From NCBI GenBank assembly GCA_030431525.1, contig JAUIJC010000009.1, positions 1-64,000 of the forward strand: a stretch of 64,000 nucleotides of DNA. The letters are read 5' to 3'. This document shows positions 9,391-16,981 of the stretch, piece by piece. How positions within the stretch are numbered: position 1 is the first letter of the stretch; the number at the start of each line of letters is the position of its first letter. Under the pieces are notes generated by a model. The model had not been told where the DNA came from, searched no databases, and saw only the letters and a list, made by a program, of their open reading frames with translations. The translations under genes were made by a program, and so were the position numbers. This DNA comes from Bacteroidia bacterium. GTDB lineage: Bacteria > Bacteroidota > Bacteroidia > Cytophagales > JAAEPT01.

Positions 9391-9759
9391 TCACCTATAC
9401 CGATCATTTACCCAATACGGCTTTAGCTTTACAGCGTCAGAAAGAGAGTCATGGATGGGTACTTTTATTTTGTAATACAGCTTGTTGCCATTATCCGCAC
9501 AAACGTAAATGTATGTTCTCTCCTTGCACTGACTGACGATGCTATCGATACAGGCATAACTCCTCTGTTTTGAGGTCAAAAAAACCTGTGACAAGGTATC
9601 ACTGGGGTTATTGATCCAAACCCTTTCAATTCTGGCATTATCATCCACCAGGTAGAAACACTTCGTCAATGGCGAATAATAGGCCCGCAATGGGCTACCA
9701 CAGGAAAAAAGGAGAAATGAAAAGACTACCAGCAGCAAAAGAACTTTTCTAAAAGGCAT
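9391..9759 (-). CDS. Small lipoprotein of unknown function
   Basis: 122 aa from ATG 9759; an upstream GTG at 9762 would add one residue. A clear lipoprotein signal, MPFRKVLLLLVVFSFLLFSC, ends in the lipobox LFSC-G, so the mature protein begins at Cys20 and is lipid-anchored. The rest is a small beta-rich-looking domain with pairs of Tyr and Cys (RSYACIDSIVSQCKERTYIYVC), which may form disulfides. No family was recognised. It stands alone on the minus strand. Confidence 0.6.
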   Translation of the reverse strand: MPFRKVLLLLVVFSFLLFSCGSPLRAYYSPLTKCFYLVDDNARIERVWINNPSDTLSQVFLTSKQRSYACIDSIVSQCKERTYIYVCADNGNKLYYKIKVPIHDSLSDAVKLKPYWVNDRYR

Positions 9760-9844
9760 CACTTAAAACTTTATGCCTCAGTGATGAGACTATTCTCCCT
9801 TTCCAACGGTAGCCTTTACCCTAGAGTTTCATCTTCTATAGAAA

Positions 9845-9875
9845 CAAAAAATGGAGGACACCTGTGTGCCCTCCA
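9845..9875 (-). terminator. Minus-strand terminator
   Basis: On the minus strand TGGAGGGCAC ACAG GTGTCCTCCA is followed by TTTTTTG. It lies directly after the 38-codon open frame at 9889-10005 and so ends that transcript. Confidence 0.75.
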
Positions 9876-9888
9876 GTAAAACATCATT

Positions 9889-10005
9889 CTAAAACTTAAT
9901 CGACAAGTTGAATAACAGCATAGCGATGGAAACAGATTTCACGATACTGGCATACATCAAAATCTTCGCAAGTCGATTCAAGAGCAAATCTTTAATATTA
10001 GTCAT
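9889..10005 (-). CDS. Possible 38-residue hydrophobic peptide
   Basis: A short frame reading MTNIKDLLLNRLAKILMY... and ending ...LLFNLSIKF, 38 aa. It has an amphipathic N-terminal helix and a hydrophobic C-terminal half, and could associate with a membrane. Support comes from its position: it fills most of an otherwise empty 290-base gap, has an ATG start, and is followed 14 bases later by a proper terminator on the same strand. No homologue is recognised. It may be translated with the 102-aa gene upstream (10051-10359). Confidence 0.45.
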   Translation of the reverse strand: MTNIKDLLLNRLAKILMYASIVKSVSIAMLLFNLSIKF

Positions 10006-10050
10006 GTTAGATAGATTTAAGTGAAACATTGAAAACGAACACAAAACCTA

Positions 10051-10359
10051 TCAATACAATCCTAACAGCCACTTTTGGAACAACTTGAACAATCGGTGAT
10101 AGCTGGATGTCTGGTAACCATCTAGCAAGGCCTCGCACGTACGTACCTCAAGGAAAGAGGGGGCAGAAACACCCCAAGAAACCTCAACATCTACGGTGTC
10201 GATCTCATAAGAAAGTACCGCCTCAACCGACTCCTCAAACTCGAAGGATTCTTCATTTTCCAAGGAGATGGCATTGCCTCCCATTTGCCCCGCCGTAAAG
10301 AGTAAAGCAAACAACAAAAGCCATCGAACACAGTAGCGATATAGCACCTTAGAAAACAT
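10051..10359 (-). CDS. Small hypothetical exported or membrane-anchored protein
   Basis: 102 aa. One hydrophobic segment, RWLLLFALLFTAGQMGG (about residues 13-29), is a signal peptide or anchor. The region after it is acidic (ENEESFEFEESVEAVLSYE). The C-terminus has an aromatic-basic helix (YHRLFKLFQKWLLGLY). No family recognised and no homology evidence. The start at ATG 10359 is the only one that includes the hydrophobic segment. Confidence that it is a real gene is moderate. Confidence 0.45.
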   Translation of the reverse strand: MFSKVLYRYCVRWLLLFALLFTAGQMGGNAISLENEESFEFEESVEAVLSYEIDTVDVEVSWGVSAPSFLEVRTCEALLDGYQTSSYHRLFKLFQKWLLGLY

Positions 10360-10536
10360 TGAATAAAAACAATCCTGTTACGATTAATCCTTGACCTTAA
10401 CTATAACTACGCTAGAAACTATGAATCAATACGCATAAACAAAAATCAAACATTTTTATAAATACCATAAATAATTTTTATAGACCATAGGGATTCACCC
10501 CTTCTCGTGATTGATCCTTTTGCAATGGCATTTAAC
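10360..10536. other. AT-rich intergenic stretch
   Basis: AT-rich sequence with many A/T runs and no credible coding frame on either strand. It probably holds the promoter of the minus-strand gene starting at 10359, but no TAnnTTTG box was found at good spacing. Confidence 0.4.
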
Positions 10537-10570
10537 AAAAAAGCGCTCAGGAGATTCCCCAAAGCGCATT
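10537..10570 (-). terminator. Minus-strand terminator
   Basis: Minus strand: GCGCTTTGGGGAATCTCC... closing with GAGCGC and TTTTTT. It terminates the gene at 10671-11228. It is almost the same sequence as the ilvD terminator at 11335-11369. Confidence 0.75.
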
Positions 10571-10670
10571 AAAAATTGGATAACCCAATGAATCACATAA
10601 TCTAAACTTTGGAAAAATAATTATTCCACATATCACAGATAATCAGGGGTAGCCCAAAATAGGATCATCA

Positions 10671-11228
10671 CTAAATACCATTACTATTATTGTAGGCAAT
10701 AATAAAATCAACCATTTCATGCAACTTCCCCAGACTTGTCACACTCTTCATTTGGTCTATTTTTCGAAGAGCCCGATCATCTCCTATCAACAACTTTCTC
10801 AATTTCCTTTTGGTTAATCGAACCATTTCACTATCCAGCCCCAAAGAGACTTGAAGACCAAATTGATTTTCTTCTAGGGTAACACCATCCTCAGTAAATT
10901 TAGTTGTGTAATTACCATACAAGACCAATTTACCAGTTTGAATCACGACATAAGGGATGTTTTTCTCATTCACTCTAAAGACCTTCCCATCACCTCTACG
11001 GTAACCCCACATAGAATGTCTATCAACCTTAATTTTTACTTTATCGCCATTTTGATCTAAAAAAACAACTTTAAAATTATTGGCAAAATGTCCAGTTCCG
11101 TAATAACCACTATACTCCTTTACAACCTTATTATTCAAATAATCCTCATAGGTTCTAAACACCCCTATTTGAGCATACAACACGCTATAAAATGTAAAGA
11201 ACAATACAGACAACGTAAACTTCCTCAT
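10671..11228 (-). CDS. Exported hypothetical protein
   Basis: 185 aa from ATG 11228; two extra codons upstream begin with TTG. The N-terminus MRKFTLSVLFFTFYSVLYAQ is a standard signal peptide with a predicted cut after Ala-Gln. The mature part contains short beta-like segments (TYEDYLNNKVVKEYSGYYG, VVFLDQNGDKVKIKVD, RRGDGKVFRVNEKNIPYVVIQTGKLVLYGN) of the type seen in Bacteroidota proteins of unknown function whose genes occur in paralogous groups. A helical C-terminus (LTKRKLRKLLIGDD, IDQMKSVTSLGKLHEMVDFI) follows. Periplasmic or surface location is inferred; function unknown. Confidence 0.6.
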   Translation of the reverse strand: MRKFTLSVLFFTFYSVLYAQIGVFRTYEDYLNNKVVKEYSGYYGTGHFANNFKVVFLDQNGDKVKIKVDRHSMWGYRRGDGKVFRVNEKNIPYVVIQTGKLVLYGNYTTKFTEDGVTLEENQFGLQVSLGLDSEMVRLTKRKLRKLLIGDDRALRKIDQMKSVTSLGKLHEMVDFIIAYNNSNGI

Positions 11229-11334
11229 ACCCAAAACCTAACCTATTTATAAGACAATACTTACAACAAATCAAAATCAGACAAATAAAATTCCCGCATT
11301 TTCGATATTCATACACCAAAACAGATTTATGATC

Positions 11335-11369
11335 AAAAAAAAGCGCTCAGGAGATTCTCCCAAGCGCTT
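11335..11369 (-). terminator. ilvD terminator
   Basis: Minus strand: AAGCGCTTGGGAG ... CTGAGCGCTT followed by TTTTTT. It sits 54 bases after the ilvD stop codon. Confidence 0.8.
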
Positions 11370-11384
11370 CGAAATATACCTGAG

Positions 11385-11416
11385 GCTAACATCTAATGTC
11401 TAACCTCTAAAGTCTA
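11385..11416. repeat. TTAGACATTAG-family repeat, half copy B
   Basis: GCTAACATCTAATGTCT followed by AACCTCTAAAGTCTA. It matches the right arms of copies A and C, but no left arm is present beside it. Confidence 0.6.
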
Positions 11417-11423
11417 TAATCCA

Positions 11424-13100
11424 TTAAAACTCGTCAGTCACACAACCCTCAGAAGCGGACTTCACAGTAGCGATGTACTTACGCAACACACCGTTGGTTG
11501 CCTTGTAAGGAGGCTGTACCCAAGCAGCTTTACGCTTAGCGATCTCAGCCTCATCAACCAACAAGTCGATGCGGTTGTTCACAGCGTCGATACGGATAGT
11601 GTCACCGTTCTCAACCAAGCCAATCAAACCACCCTCTTGGGCTTCTGGCGTGATGTGCCCTACTACGAAACCGTGGGAACCACCAGAGAAACGACCGTCA
11701 GTAATCAAGGCAACATCTTTACCCAAACCTGCACCCATTACGGCTGAGGTTGGCTTGAGCATTTCCGGCATACCTGGACCACCTTTTGGACCTGAGTAGC
11801 GGATAACGATGACCTCACCAGCCTGAACCTCTTCGCCAATGCCTTTGATGGCAGCGAACTCATCATCATACACACGAGCCTTGCCTTCGAAGACCTCACC
11901 TTCTTTACCAGTGATTTTAGCTACAGAGCCTTCGGAAGCCAAGTTTCCATAAAGGATCTGCAAGTGACCCTCTGGCTTAAGCGGCTCTTCCAATGGACGG
12001 ATGATGGTCTGGTCAGCAGGAAGCCCTGGCAAATCAGCTAAGTTCTCAGCCAAGGTCTTACCAGTTACGGTCAAACAGTCGCCGTGCAACAAGCCTTTCT
12101 CCAAGAGGTATTTCATCACGGCAGGAACACCGCCAATCTCATGAAGGTCTTGCATCAACCACTTGCCTGAAGGCTTAAGGTCGGCCAAAAATGGAGTTTC
12201 GTCAGCGAACTTCTGGAAGTCGTCCAAAGTCAAGTCCACACCAGCGGCGCGAGCCATTGCTACAATGTGCATAGTAGCGTTGGTAGAACCACCGAGAATC
12301 ATGATAAGACGCAAAGCATTTTCAAAGGCCTTACGGGTCATGATATCGCGTGGACGAATGTCCTTCTCCATCAAATTCTTGATGGCCTCCCCCACTTTCA
12401 TCAACTCAATCTTCTTCTCGTCGGAAACAGCAGGATTAGAAGAGCTGTATGGCAAACTCATACCCAAGGCCTCAATGGCCGAAGACATGGTGTTGGCAGT
12501 GTACATACCACCACAAGCGCCAGCACCTGGGATAGAGTTCTGGATGATGCCTTTGTAATCCTCGTCAGAGATTTCTCCCTTCAGCTTCATACCGTAAGCC
12601 TCAAAAGCGGATACGATGTTCAAGTCCTCACCTTTCCACTTACCAGCCTTAATGGTACCACCGTAAACGAGCAAACCAGGACGGTTCAAACGGGCCAAGG
12701 CGATCATTGCACCTGGCATGTTCTTATCGCAACCTACAATCGGCACAAGCGCATCGTAGTACTGGGCATTCATCACCGTCTCAATGGAGTCAGCGATAAT
12801 GTCGCGGGAAACGAGGGAGTACTTCATACCCTCAGTACCGTTGGAAATACCGTCAGAAACACCAATGGTGTGGAATACGAGGCCCACCAAACCAGCACCA
12901 GTAACACATTCTTTCACCTGATCGGCAAAACCGTTCAAGTGCATGTTACATGGGTTGCCTTGGAAACCTGTGGACACGATGCCCACCTGGGCTTTCGCCA
13001 TGTCCTCCTCTTTCAAGCCTACTGCGTAAAGCATGGCCTGCGAGGCTGGCTGCGACTCATCTTGGGTGATGGTCTTGCTGTACTTATTTAATTCGCTCAT
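11424..13100 (-). CDS. ilvD: Dihydroxy-acid dehydratase
   Basis: 558 aa, full length. It catalyses the dehydration step that makes the 2-oxo acid precursors of valine and isoleucine, using an iron-sulfur cluster. Cluster and active-site motifs are [13 protein letters not shown] (about residues 122-134) and [20 protein letters not shown] (about 195-214), together with [19 protein letters not shown] and [11 protein letters not shown] near the C-terminus, both hallmarks of the IlvD/Edd family. It is transcribed alone here. Other ilv genes are not adjacent; ilvB is 18 kb away. A TTAGAC palindrome and a TAACTTTG box lie upstream, giving a leader of about 100 bases. Confidence 0.97.
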   Translation of the reverse strand: MSELNKYSKTITQDESQPASQAMLYAVGLKEEDMAKAQVGIVSTGFQGNPCNMHLNGFADQVKECVTGAGLVGLVFHTIGVSDGISNGTEGMKYSLVSRDIIADSIETVMNAQYYDALVPIVGCDKNMPGAMIALARLNRPGLLVYGGTIKAGKWKGEDLNIVSAFEAYGMKLKGEISDEDYKGIIQNSIPGAGACGGMYTANTMSSAIEALGMSLPYSSSNPAVSDEKKIELMKVGEAIKNLMEKDIRPRDIMTRKAFENALRLIMILGGSTNATMHIVAMARAAGVDLTLDDFQKFADETPFLADLKPSGKWLMQDLHEIGGVPAVMKYLLEKGLLHGDCLTVTGKTLAENLADLPGLPADQTIIRPLEEPLKPEGHLQILYGNLASEGSVAKITGKEGEVFEGKARVYDDEFAAIKGIGEEVQAGEVIVIRYSGPKGGPGMPEMLKPTSAVMGAGLGKDVALITDGRFSGGSHGFVVGHITPEAQEGGLIGLVENGDTIRIDAVNNRIDLLVDEAEIAKRKAAWVQPPYKATNGVLRKYIATVKSASEGCVTDEF

Positions 13101-13115
13101 TGCTCTATAAATAGG

Positions 13116-13190
13116 GACGTTAGACTTTAGACCGCTATGCTTTTAGACGATAGCCCAAGCTAAAGTCCAATGTCTAACCTCTAAAGTCTA
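13116..13190. repeat. TTAGACATTAG-family repeat, copy C
   Basis: GACGTTAGACTTTAGACC ... CCAATGTCTAACCTCTAAAGTCT, imperfect arms of the dispersed palindrome, between the ilvD start codon and its putative promoter. It would therefore lie in the ilvD 5' leader. Confidence 0.65.
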
Positions 13191-13206
13191 TTTCGGATGG
13201 AATATA

Positions 13207-13214
13207 CAAAGTTA
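13207..13214 (-). promoter_or_regulatory. Putative ilvD -7 promoter element
   Basis: Minus strand TAACTTTG, a match to TAnnTTTG, 107 bases before the ilvD start. No TTG at the standard spacing. Confidence 0.4.
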
Positions 13215-13239
13215 TGCAGTCCTAGGAGGTTTTAGAAAT

Positions 13240-14346
13240 TCAATGGGCGGTTCGCCCACCTAATTTTTGGAATTCATAGACCAAAGTCAGGTTGAATGCC
13301 TCGCAGACATACTCCAAATGGAAAAAACGGTTGGCCGCCATTCGGTTAATTAGAGGATTTCCAAATACGGAAAGGAAGGCTGCAGAGAACCACGAGAACC
13401 GACGTAAATCATCCGAGCTGGGAAGCTCAGAAGGGAGCAATTCCCAACTGCCAGTCAGCCGAAAGAAGGCCGTGGAAAGAAGCAATTCCTCTATCTTGTT
13501 GTTAGCCTTCGGCCAAAACGCCTGAATATCCTTGGCCAGCTTTTCTTTCAAGGGAACATGGCCCAAGGTATTTCCAGTTCCGAAAAGGCGCGCCAAATGG
13601 TATAAAACAATGGCCGTATTCGGATAGGAAGGCGAAATATGGAATGGACGATGAAAGTAGTCACCCTGTTCAATCACCTTGGAAATCAAGGTCATGGTTG
13701 CCTGACCGAATTCGTCGTAGGGGCGGACCTGTGTGTCCGCCTCTTGGGCTGTTGGGCAGACACACGGGTCTGCCCCTACAAACAGCAACATCAAGTTTGC
13801 TTGGGCGCACACATCAAACTCAATGGGCATTTTCACCCCAAACCAAGTAGAATACGCCTGAATCTTCCTGTATTCCTTGGGCGCGGTCGTATTCCAAAGA
13901 TGAACGCCATTGGCGTGATTCCTTAGACGCTCCTGCAACCACTCCAAATCACATTCATTTCCAAAGGAAAGCATCACCAAAGCAGTCACATCAATATCAT
14001 CAGGGAGAATGAACTTCTGAGTCTTATGCATGAAGCGTCCATTCGGAAAGGGCATCGGCTCTGGCTTATTCCGATAAAAATTGAACAAGGGCACCCCATC
14101 TCGACTCTCATACCGAGAATAGTTAGCGTGCACTCCGTCCCGAATCTGCTTCAATAAAACCCTCTCCCCATCATCCATCAACGGCTCCAATTGCTGAAGC
14201 ATAAACAGAATAGACGCACTGAAAAAAATGTTGTCATCCTCCCGTGCGATGGGCAACAGAAAATGCCTGCGCTGCGAGGGAAACATTCCCTTGGAATAGC
14301 ATTCATCTTCCCGTTGAACCTGTAAGGAGGCAATTTTTTCAAGCAT
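13240..14346 (-). CDS. Hypothetical protein carrying an in-frame REP insertion
   Basis: 368 aa, no signal peptide. The sequence is helical and rich in aromatic residues. Segments such as NIFFSASILFMLQQLEPLMD, DDIDVTALVMLSFG, YPNTAIVLYHLARLFGTGN and IEELLLSTAFFRLTG resemble the repeated helix pairs of alpha/alpha-toroid proteins (terpene-cyclase or glycosidase-like scaffolds), but no family can be named. Residues 190-210 are encoded exactly by a 63-bp palindrome of the REP type and give VGADPCVCP...RPY, an obvious insert. The rest of the frame remains open. Function unknown; transcribed toward ilvD. Confidence 0.6.
   Translation of the reverse strand: MLEKIASLQVQREDECYSKGMFPSQRRHFLLPIAREDDNIFFSASILFMLQQLEPLMDDGERVLLKQIRDGVHANYSRYESRDGVPLFNFYRNKPEPMPFPNGRFMHKTQKFILPDDIDVTALVMLSFGNECDLEWLQERLRNHANGVHLWNTTAPKEYRKIQAYSTWFGVKMPIEFDVCAQANLMLLFVGADPCVCPTAQEADTQVRPYDEFGQATMTLISKVIEQGDYFHRPFHISPSYPNTAIVLYHLARLFGTGNTLGHVPLKEKLAKDIQAFWPKANNKIEELLLSTAFFRLTGSWELLPSELPSSDDLRRFSWFSAAFLSVFGNPLINRMAANRFFHLEYVCEAFNLTLVYEFQKLGGRTAH
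13717..13779. repeat. REP/BIME-type palindrome inside a coding sequence
   Basis: 63 bp bounded by GTAGGGGC and GCCCCTAC, with the two halves GTAGGGGCGGACCTGTG... and ...CACACGGGTCTGCCCCTAC. The length is exactly 21 codons and it lies wholly inside the frame of the 13240-14346 gene without a stop. It is related in design to the GTAGAGAC elements at 25758 and 63832. Confidence 0.85.
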
Positions 14347-14420
14347 GATGCAAGGTACTAATTGTCTGGCTGCCTATGGACTAAGATTTTTTGCACAAAT
14401 CCAACAAGGACTTAAATCCC

Positions 14421-14428
14421 TATCTTTG
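14421..14428 (+). promoter_or_regulatory. Putative -7 promoter element
   Basis: TATCTTTG, a match to TAnnTTTG, 18 bases before the ATG of the lipoprotein gene at 14446. Confidence 0.45.
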
Positions 14429-14445
14429 TGAAAATTATTGATGGT

Positions 14446-14886
14446 ATGAAGAAGATTGCATTCGGGCTTTTAACCGTAGTAGGACTTTTTTCCTCTTGCG
14501 AAAAGTGGAACAACCTATCCACTTGGGGACTGCTTACTGAACACACGTGGCAACGGTCTTCCCACCCTGATGACATTGTTGTTTTGCAAGGTGAATTTGA
14601 GGGAAGCGAGTGCATCTGGGACAATACGCTCAGCCTTGTAGCCGAAGACACCACTTGCACCTATGACGTGGGCGGAAGCTGCACTCTAAAAGAAGAAGGC
14701 TCTTCTGGCTCATGGGCATTGATGGATAACGACACCAAATTGAGCCTTTACTGGACAGAAGGCTCCAAAGAACCAGAAGTTTGGGAAATTGAAAGCATTT
14801 CCCACGATGAGCTTATCCTAAGTACTGAAATTCCGTTGCTTGGCAGCACCTTAATCAAACGAGAATACTACAAGTCGATTGATTAA
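14446..14886 (+). CDS. Small lipoprotein, possibly lipocalin-like
   Basis: 146 aa from ATG 14446; a GTG at 14428 is in frame but overlaps the -7 promoter box. The signal MKKIAFGLLTVVGLFSSC ends in the lipobox FSSC, so the mature protein is lipid-anchored. The body alternates short strands (EHTWQRSSHPDDIVVL, WALMDNDTKLSLYWTEG, EPEVWEIESISHDELILST), the pattern of Bacteroidota lipocalin-like lipoproteins in which 'W.I..l....L.l' repeats. Two Cys pairs in ECIWDN and CTYDVGGSC could be bridged. Function unknown. A terminator follows. Confidence 0.6.
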   Translation: MKKIAFGLLTVVGLFSSCEKWNNLSTWGLLTEHTWQRSSHPDDIVVLQGEFEGSECIWDNTLSLVAEDTTCTYDVGGSCTLKEEGSSGSWALMDNDTKLSLYWTEGSKEPEVWEIESISHDELILSTEIPLLGSTLIKREYYKSID

Positions 14887-14925
14887 ACCTCACACTCCAC
14901 TGGCAAAGCCCCCTTAAGAAACTCC

Positions 14926-14970
14926 CCCCAGACCAATAAGCGAGATGCTGATTGGCCTGGGGTTTCTTTA
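14926..14970 (+). terminator. Terminator of the 14446 lipoprotein gene
   Basis: CCCCAGACCAATAAGC / GCTGATTGGCCTGGGG stem followed by TTTCTTTATT. The remaining roughly 230 bases before the next gene contain no coding frame. Confidence 0.8.
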
Positions 14971-15204
14971 TTATAGGAAAACCCTAGCCATTGACAAAAG
15001 TGGACTACGCAAAAATCTATGGCTAATTCCTATCTCCTTAGGAGAGCAAAAAATATTGTTAACTTCACTTCATCTATTTTGATAAGAGTCTGTGGTTGTG
15101 TGAATTTCTTCACATCCAGCCAATTTAGGAAAGCTCCTCCTTCCCACACTCTTCTAACTTTCTTCTCTTCCTATTCCAACCCATCAATTTAATTCAATAA
15201 AACT

Positions 15205-16971
15205 ATGATTCGTCCCCTTGCTTTGTGGCTTCTCTCACTTTTACCTCTTCTTTACCTGAATCCACTTCAAGCTCAAAATCCCACCATAGAAGAGGTAAAA
15301 TACTTTGTACCGCTTCCTACTACCCAAGGAGTATATTCCGATTCCAGAGATTTTCAAATAGCCATAGACAATTCTAATAACATATACTACGCAGGCTTAG
15401 TAACAAGTTATTCAGACGCTCCTGAAGTAGTAGTTTCTACCGCCTCATCATCAAAAATCATATTTGGGAAATATAACTCAAAATTGGAGGAGGTTTGGCA
15501 GAAAGAAATTCCTGTTGAAAACGAAGCTTTTATTTCGAGTATTGCTTTATCTCCAAACAACAATATTATTATTGGAGGTAGTTTTTTAGGATCATTAGAT
15601 GTTGACCCCAGCGAAAACACACACATCATTACCAGTGGAAAAGGTAACTCATCACTGTTAGTTCAATATGGAAATAATGGTGAGTTTAAATGGGCGCATA
15701 CAAATAGACCCTTCGTCTACAATCAAGACAATGAAACTGCTGAAGCAGTCATAAAAGACATTTGCACTGATACGGAAGGAAACATCCACGTAACTGGGTA
15801 CTATTCTGGATACATTTACAAAGACAGCAGTATCAATGAATCTAATTTCATTCAAAACATCGAAAACACCGATTTTATATACTCACCTATTGGATCGGCA
15901 ACTGGTCGATACAACGCCTTCACAATGAAATACTCACATGAAGGGAACCTGGATTTCATCTCTAATTTAGGCGGAAACTTTAACGATATCGGCAATGCCA
16001 TTGCAGTAGACAAACAGGGAAATGTGTTTATCACTGGCAAAGTAGTGAACGACTTCCTCAGCTTTTCAAGCAACTCAGAAGTAAAATCCATTGACCATGA
16101 CGTATCTAAATCAAGCCCAACTGCATTTCTATTAAAATTAAATTCTTCCAGCGAATATGAGTGGATCCAAAAATTAAACGCTCGTTCAGAAGGTTTTGAC
16201 CTCGTCACTGATAATGAAAACAACATTTATATCACTGGTGAAACGGAGGGAGGAGCACTATTCTCAGGGCAAGAATGGACCTTTATAATTAATGGTTCAT
16301 CAGATGCATTCACTATTAAATTTAGTTCAGAAGGAAACCCTGTTTGGGCAAACATAACAACTGGTGACGGATACAACCGAAGTAATAGGTTGCAAATAAG
16401 TCACGAAGACCACTTACTACTCACAGGAGAGTTTTCAACAAACATAGACCTAAACCCAGGATTTGAAAAAGACGAACACTTTTCTAATGATGGAGGAAGC
16501 TATATTCAAACCATTGACAAGGAAGGGAATTATGTTTCTGGCGATGCTATTTTACAAGACAGCGAGACCAACCTACTCACTTTAAAAACTATTATAGAGG
16601 ACAAAAATGGGAACAAATATATTGTAGGAGATTTGACAGGAAAGATTGACCTCAAATTTCAAAACCAAGTTGATTCCAGAGAATTGACCACTGGAGAAAA
16701 CACAAGTAGCTTCCTCTTAAAGACTGAATCTAACCAGAATGTATCCGGATTTCACTCAAAAAAGCAACCAAACACTTTTTCAGTTTTCCCTTCTCCAGCC
16801 AATAATCAAATAACCTTGAATTCAAATGACAAGGGAGAAGTCCATATTCTAAACCTACAGGGTGAAATAAAAATCACTTCATCCAGTAAAACCATAGACA
16901 TCAGCCAACTCACTGAAGGTGTCTATATCATCAAGCAGGGAACCATTACTGCCAAATTTGTCAAGTACTAA
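15205..16971 (+). CDS. Secreted SBBP-repeat protein with T9SS sorting domain
   Basis: 588 aa. The signal peptide is MIRPLALWLLSLLPLLYLNP..., with cleavage near LQAQ. The central region has repeated beta-propeller-like units of the SBBP type: GNIHVTGYYSG, GNVFITGKVVND, NNIYITGETEGG, DHLLLTGEFST and GNKYIVGDLTG, each with 'D..GN.Y.tG.f'. The last 75 residues form a type A T9SS sorting domain: NTFSVFPSPANNQITL, VHILNLQGEIK, IDISQLTEGVYIIK and a basic end TAKFVKY. It is therefore exported across the outer membrane and probably surface-attached. The next gene starts 11 bases later, so the two are likely co-transcribed. The target is unknown. Confidence 0.85.
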   Translation: MIRPLALWLLSLLPLLYLNPLQAQNPTIEEVKYFVPLPTTQGVYSDSRDFQIAIDNSNNIYYAGLVTSYSDAPEVVVSTASSSKIIFGKYNSKLEEVWQKEIPVENEAFISSIALSPNNNIIIGGSFLGSLDVDPSENTHIITSGKGNSSLLVQYGNNGEFKWAHTNRPFVYNQDNETAEAVIKDICTDTEGNIHVTGYYSGYIYKDSSINESNFIQNIENTDFIYSPIGSATGRYNAFTMKYSHEGNLDFISNLGGNFNDIGNAIAVDKQGNVFITGKVVNDFLSFSSNSEVKSIDHDVSKSSPTAFLLKLNSSSEYEWIQKLNARSEGFDLVTDNENNIYITGETEGGALFSGQEWTFIINGSSDAFTIKFSSEGNPVWANITTGDGYNRSNRLQISHEDHLLLTGEFSTNIDLNPGFEKDEHFSNDGGSYIQTIDKEGNYVSGDAILQDSETNLLTLKTIIEDKNGNKYIVGDLTGKIDLKFQNQVDSRELTTGENTSSFLLKTESNQNVSGFHSKKQPNTFSVFPSPANNQITLNSNDKGEVHILNLQGEIKITSSSKTIDISQLTEGVYIIKQGTITAKFVKY

Positions 16972-16981
16972 CTCACCTACC

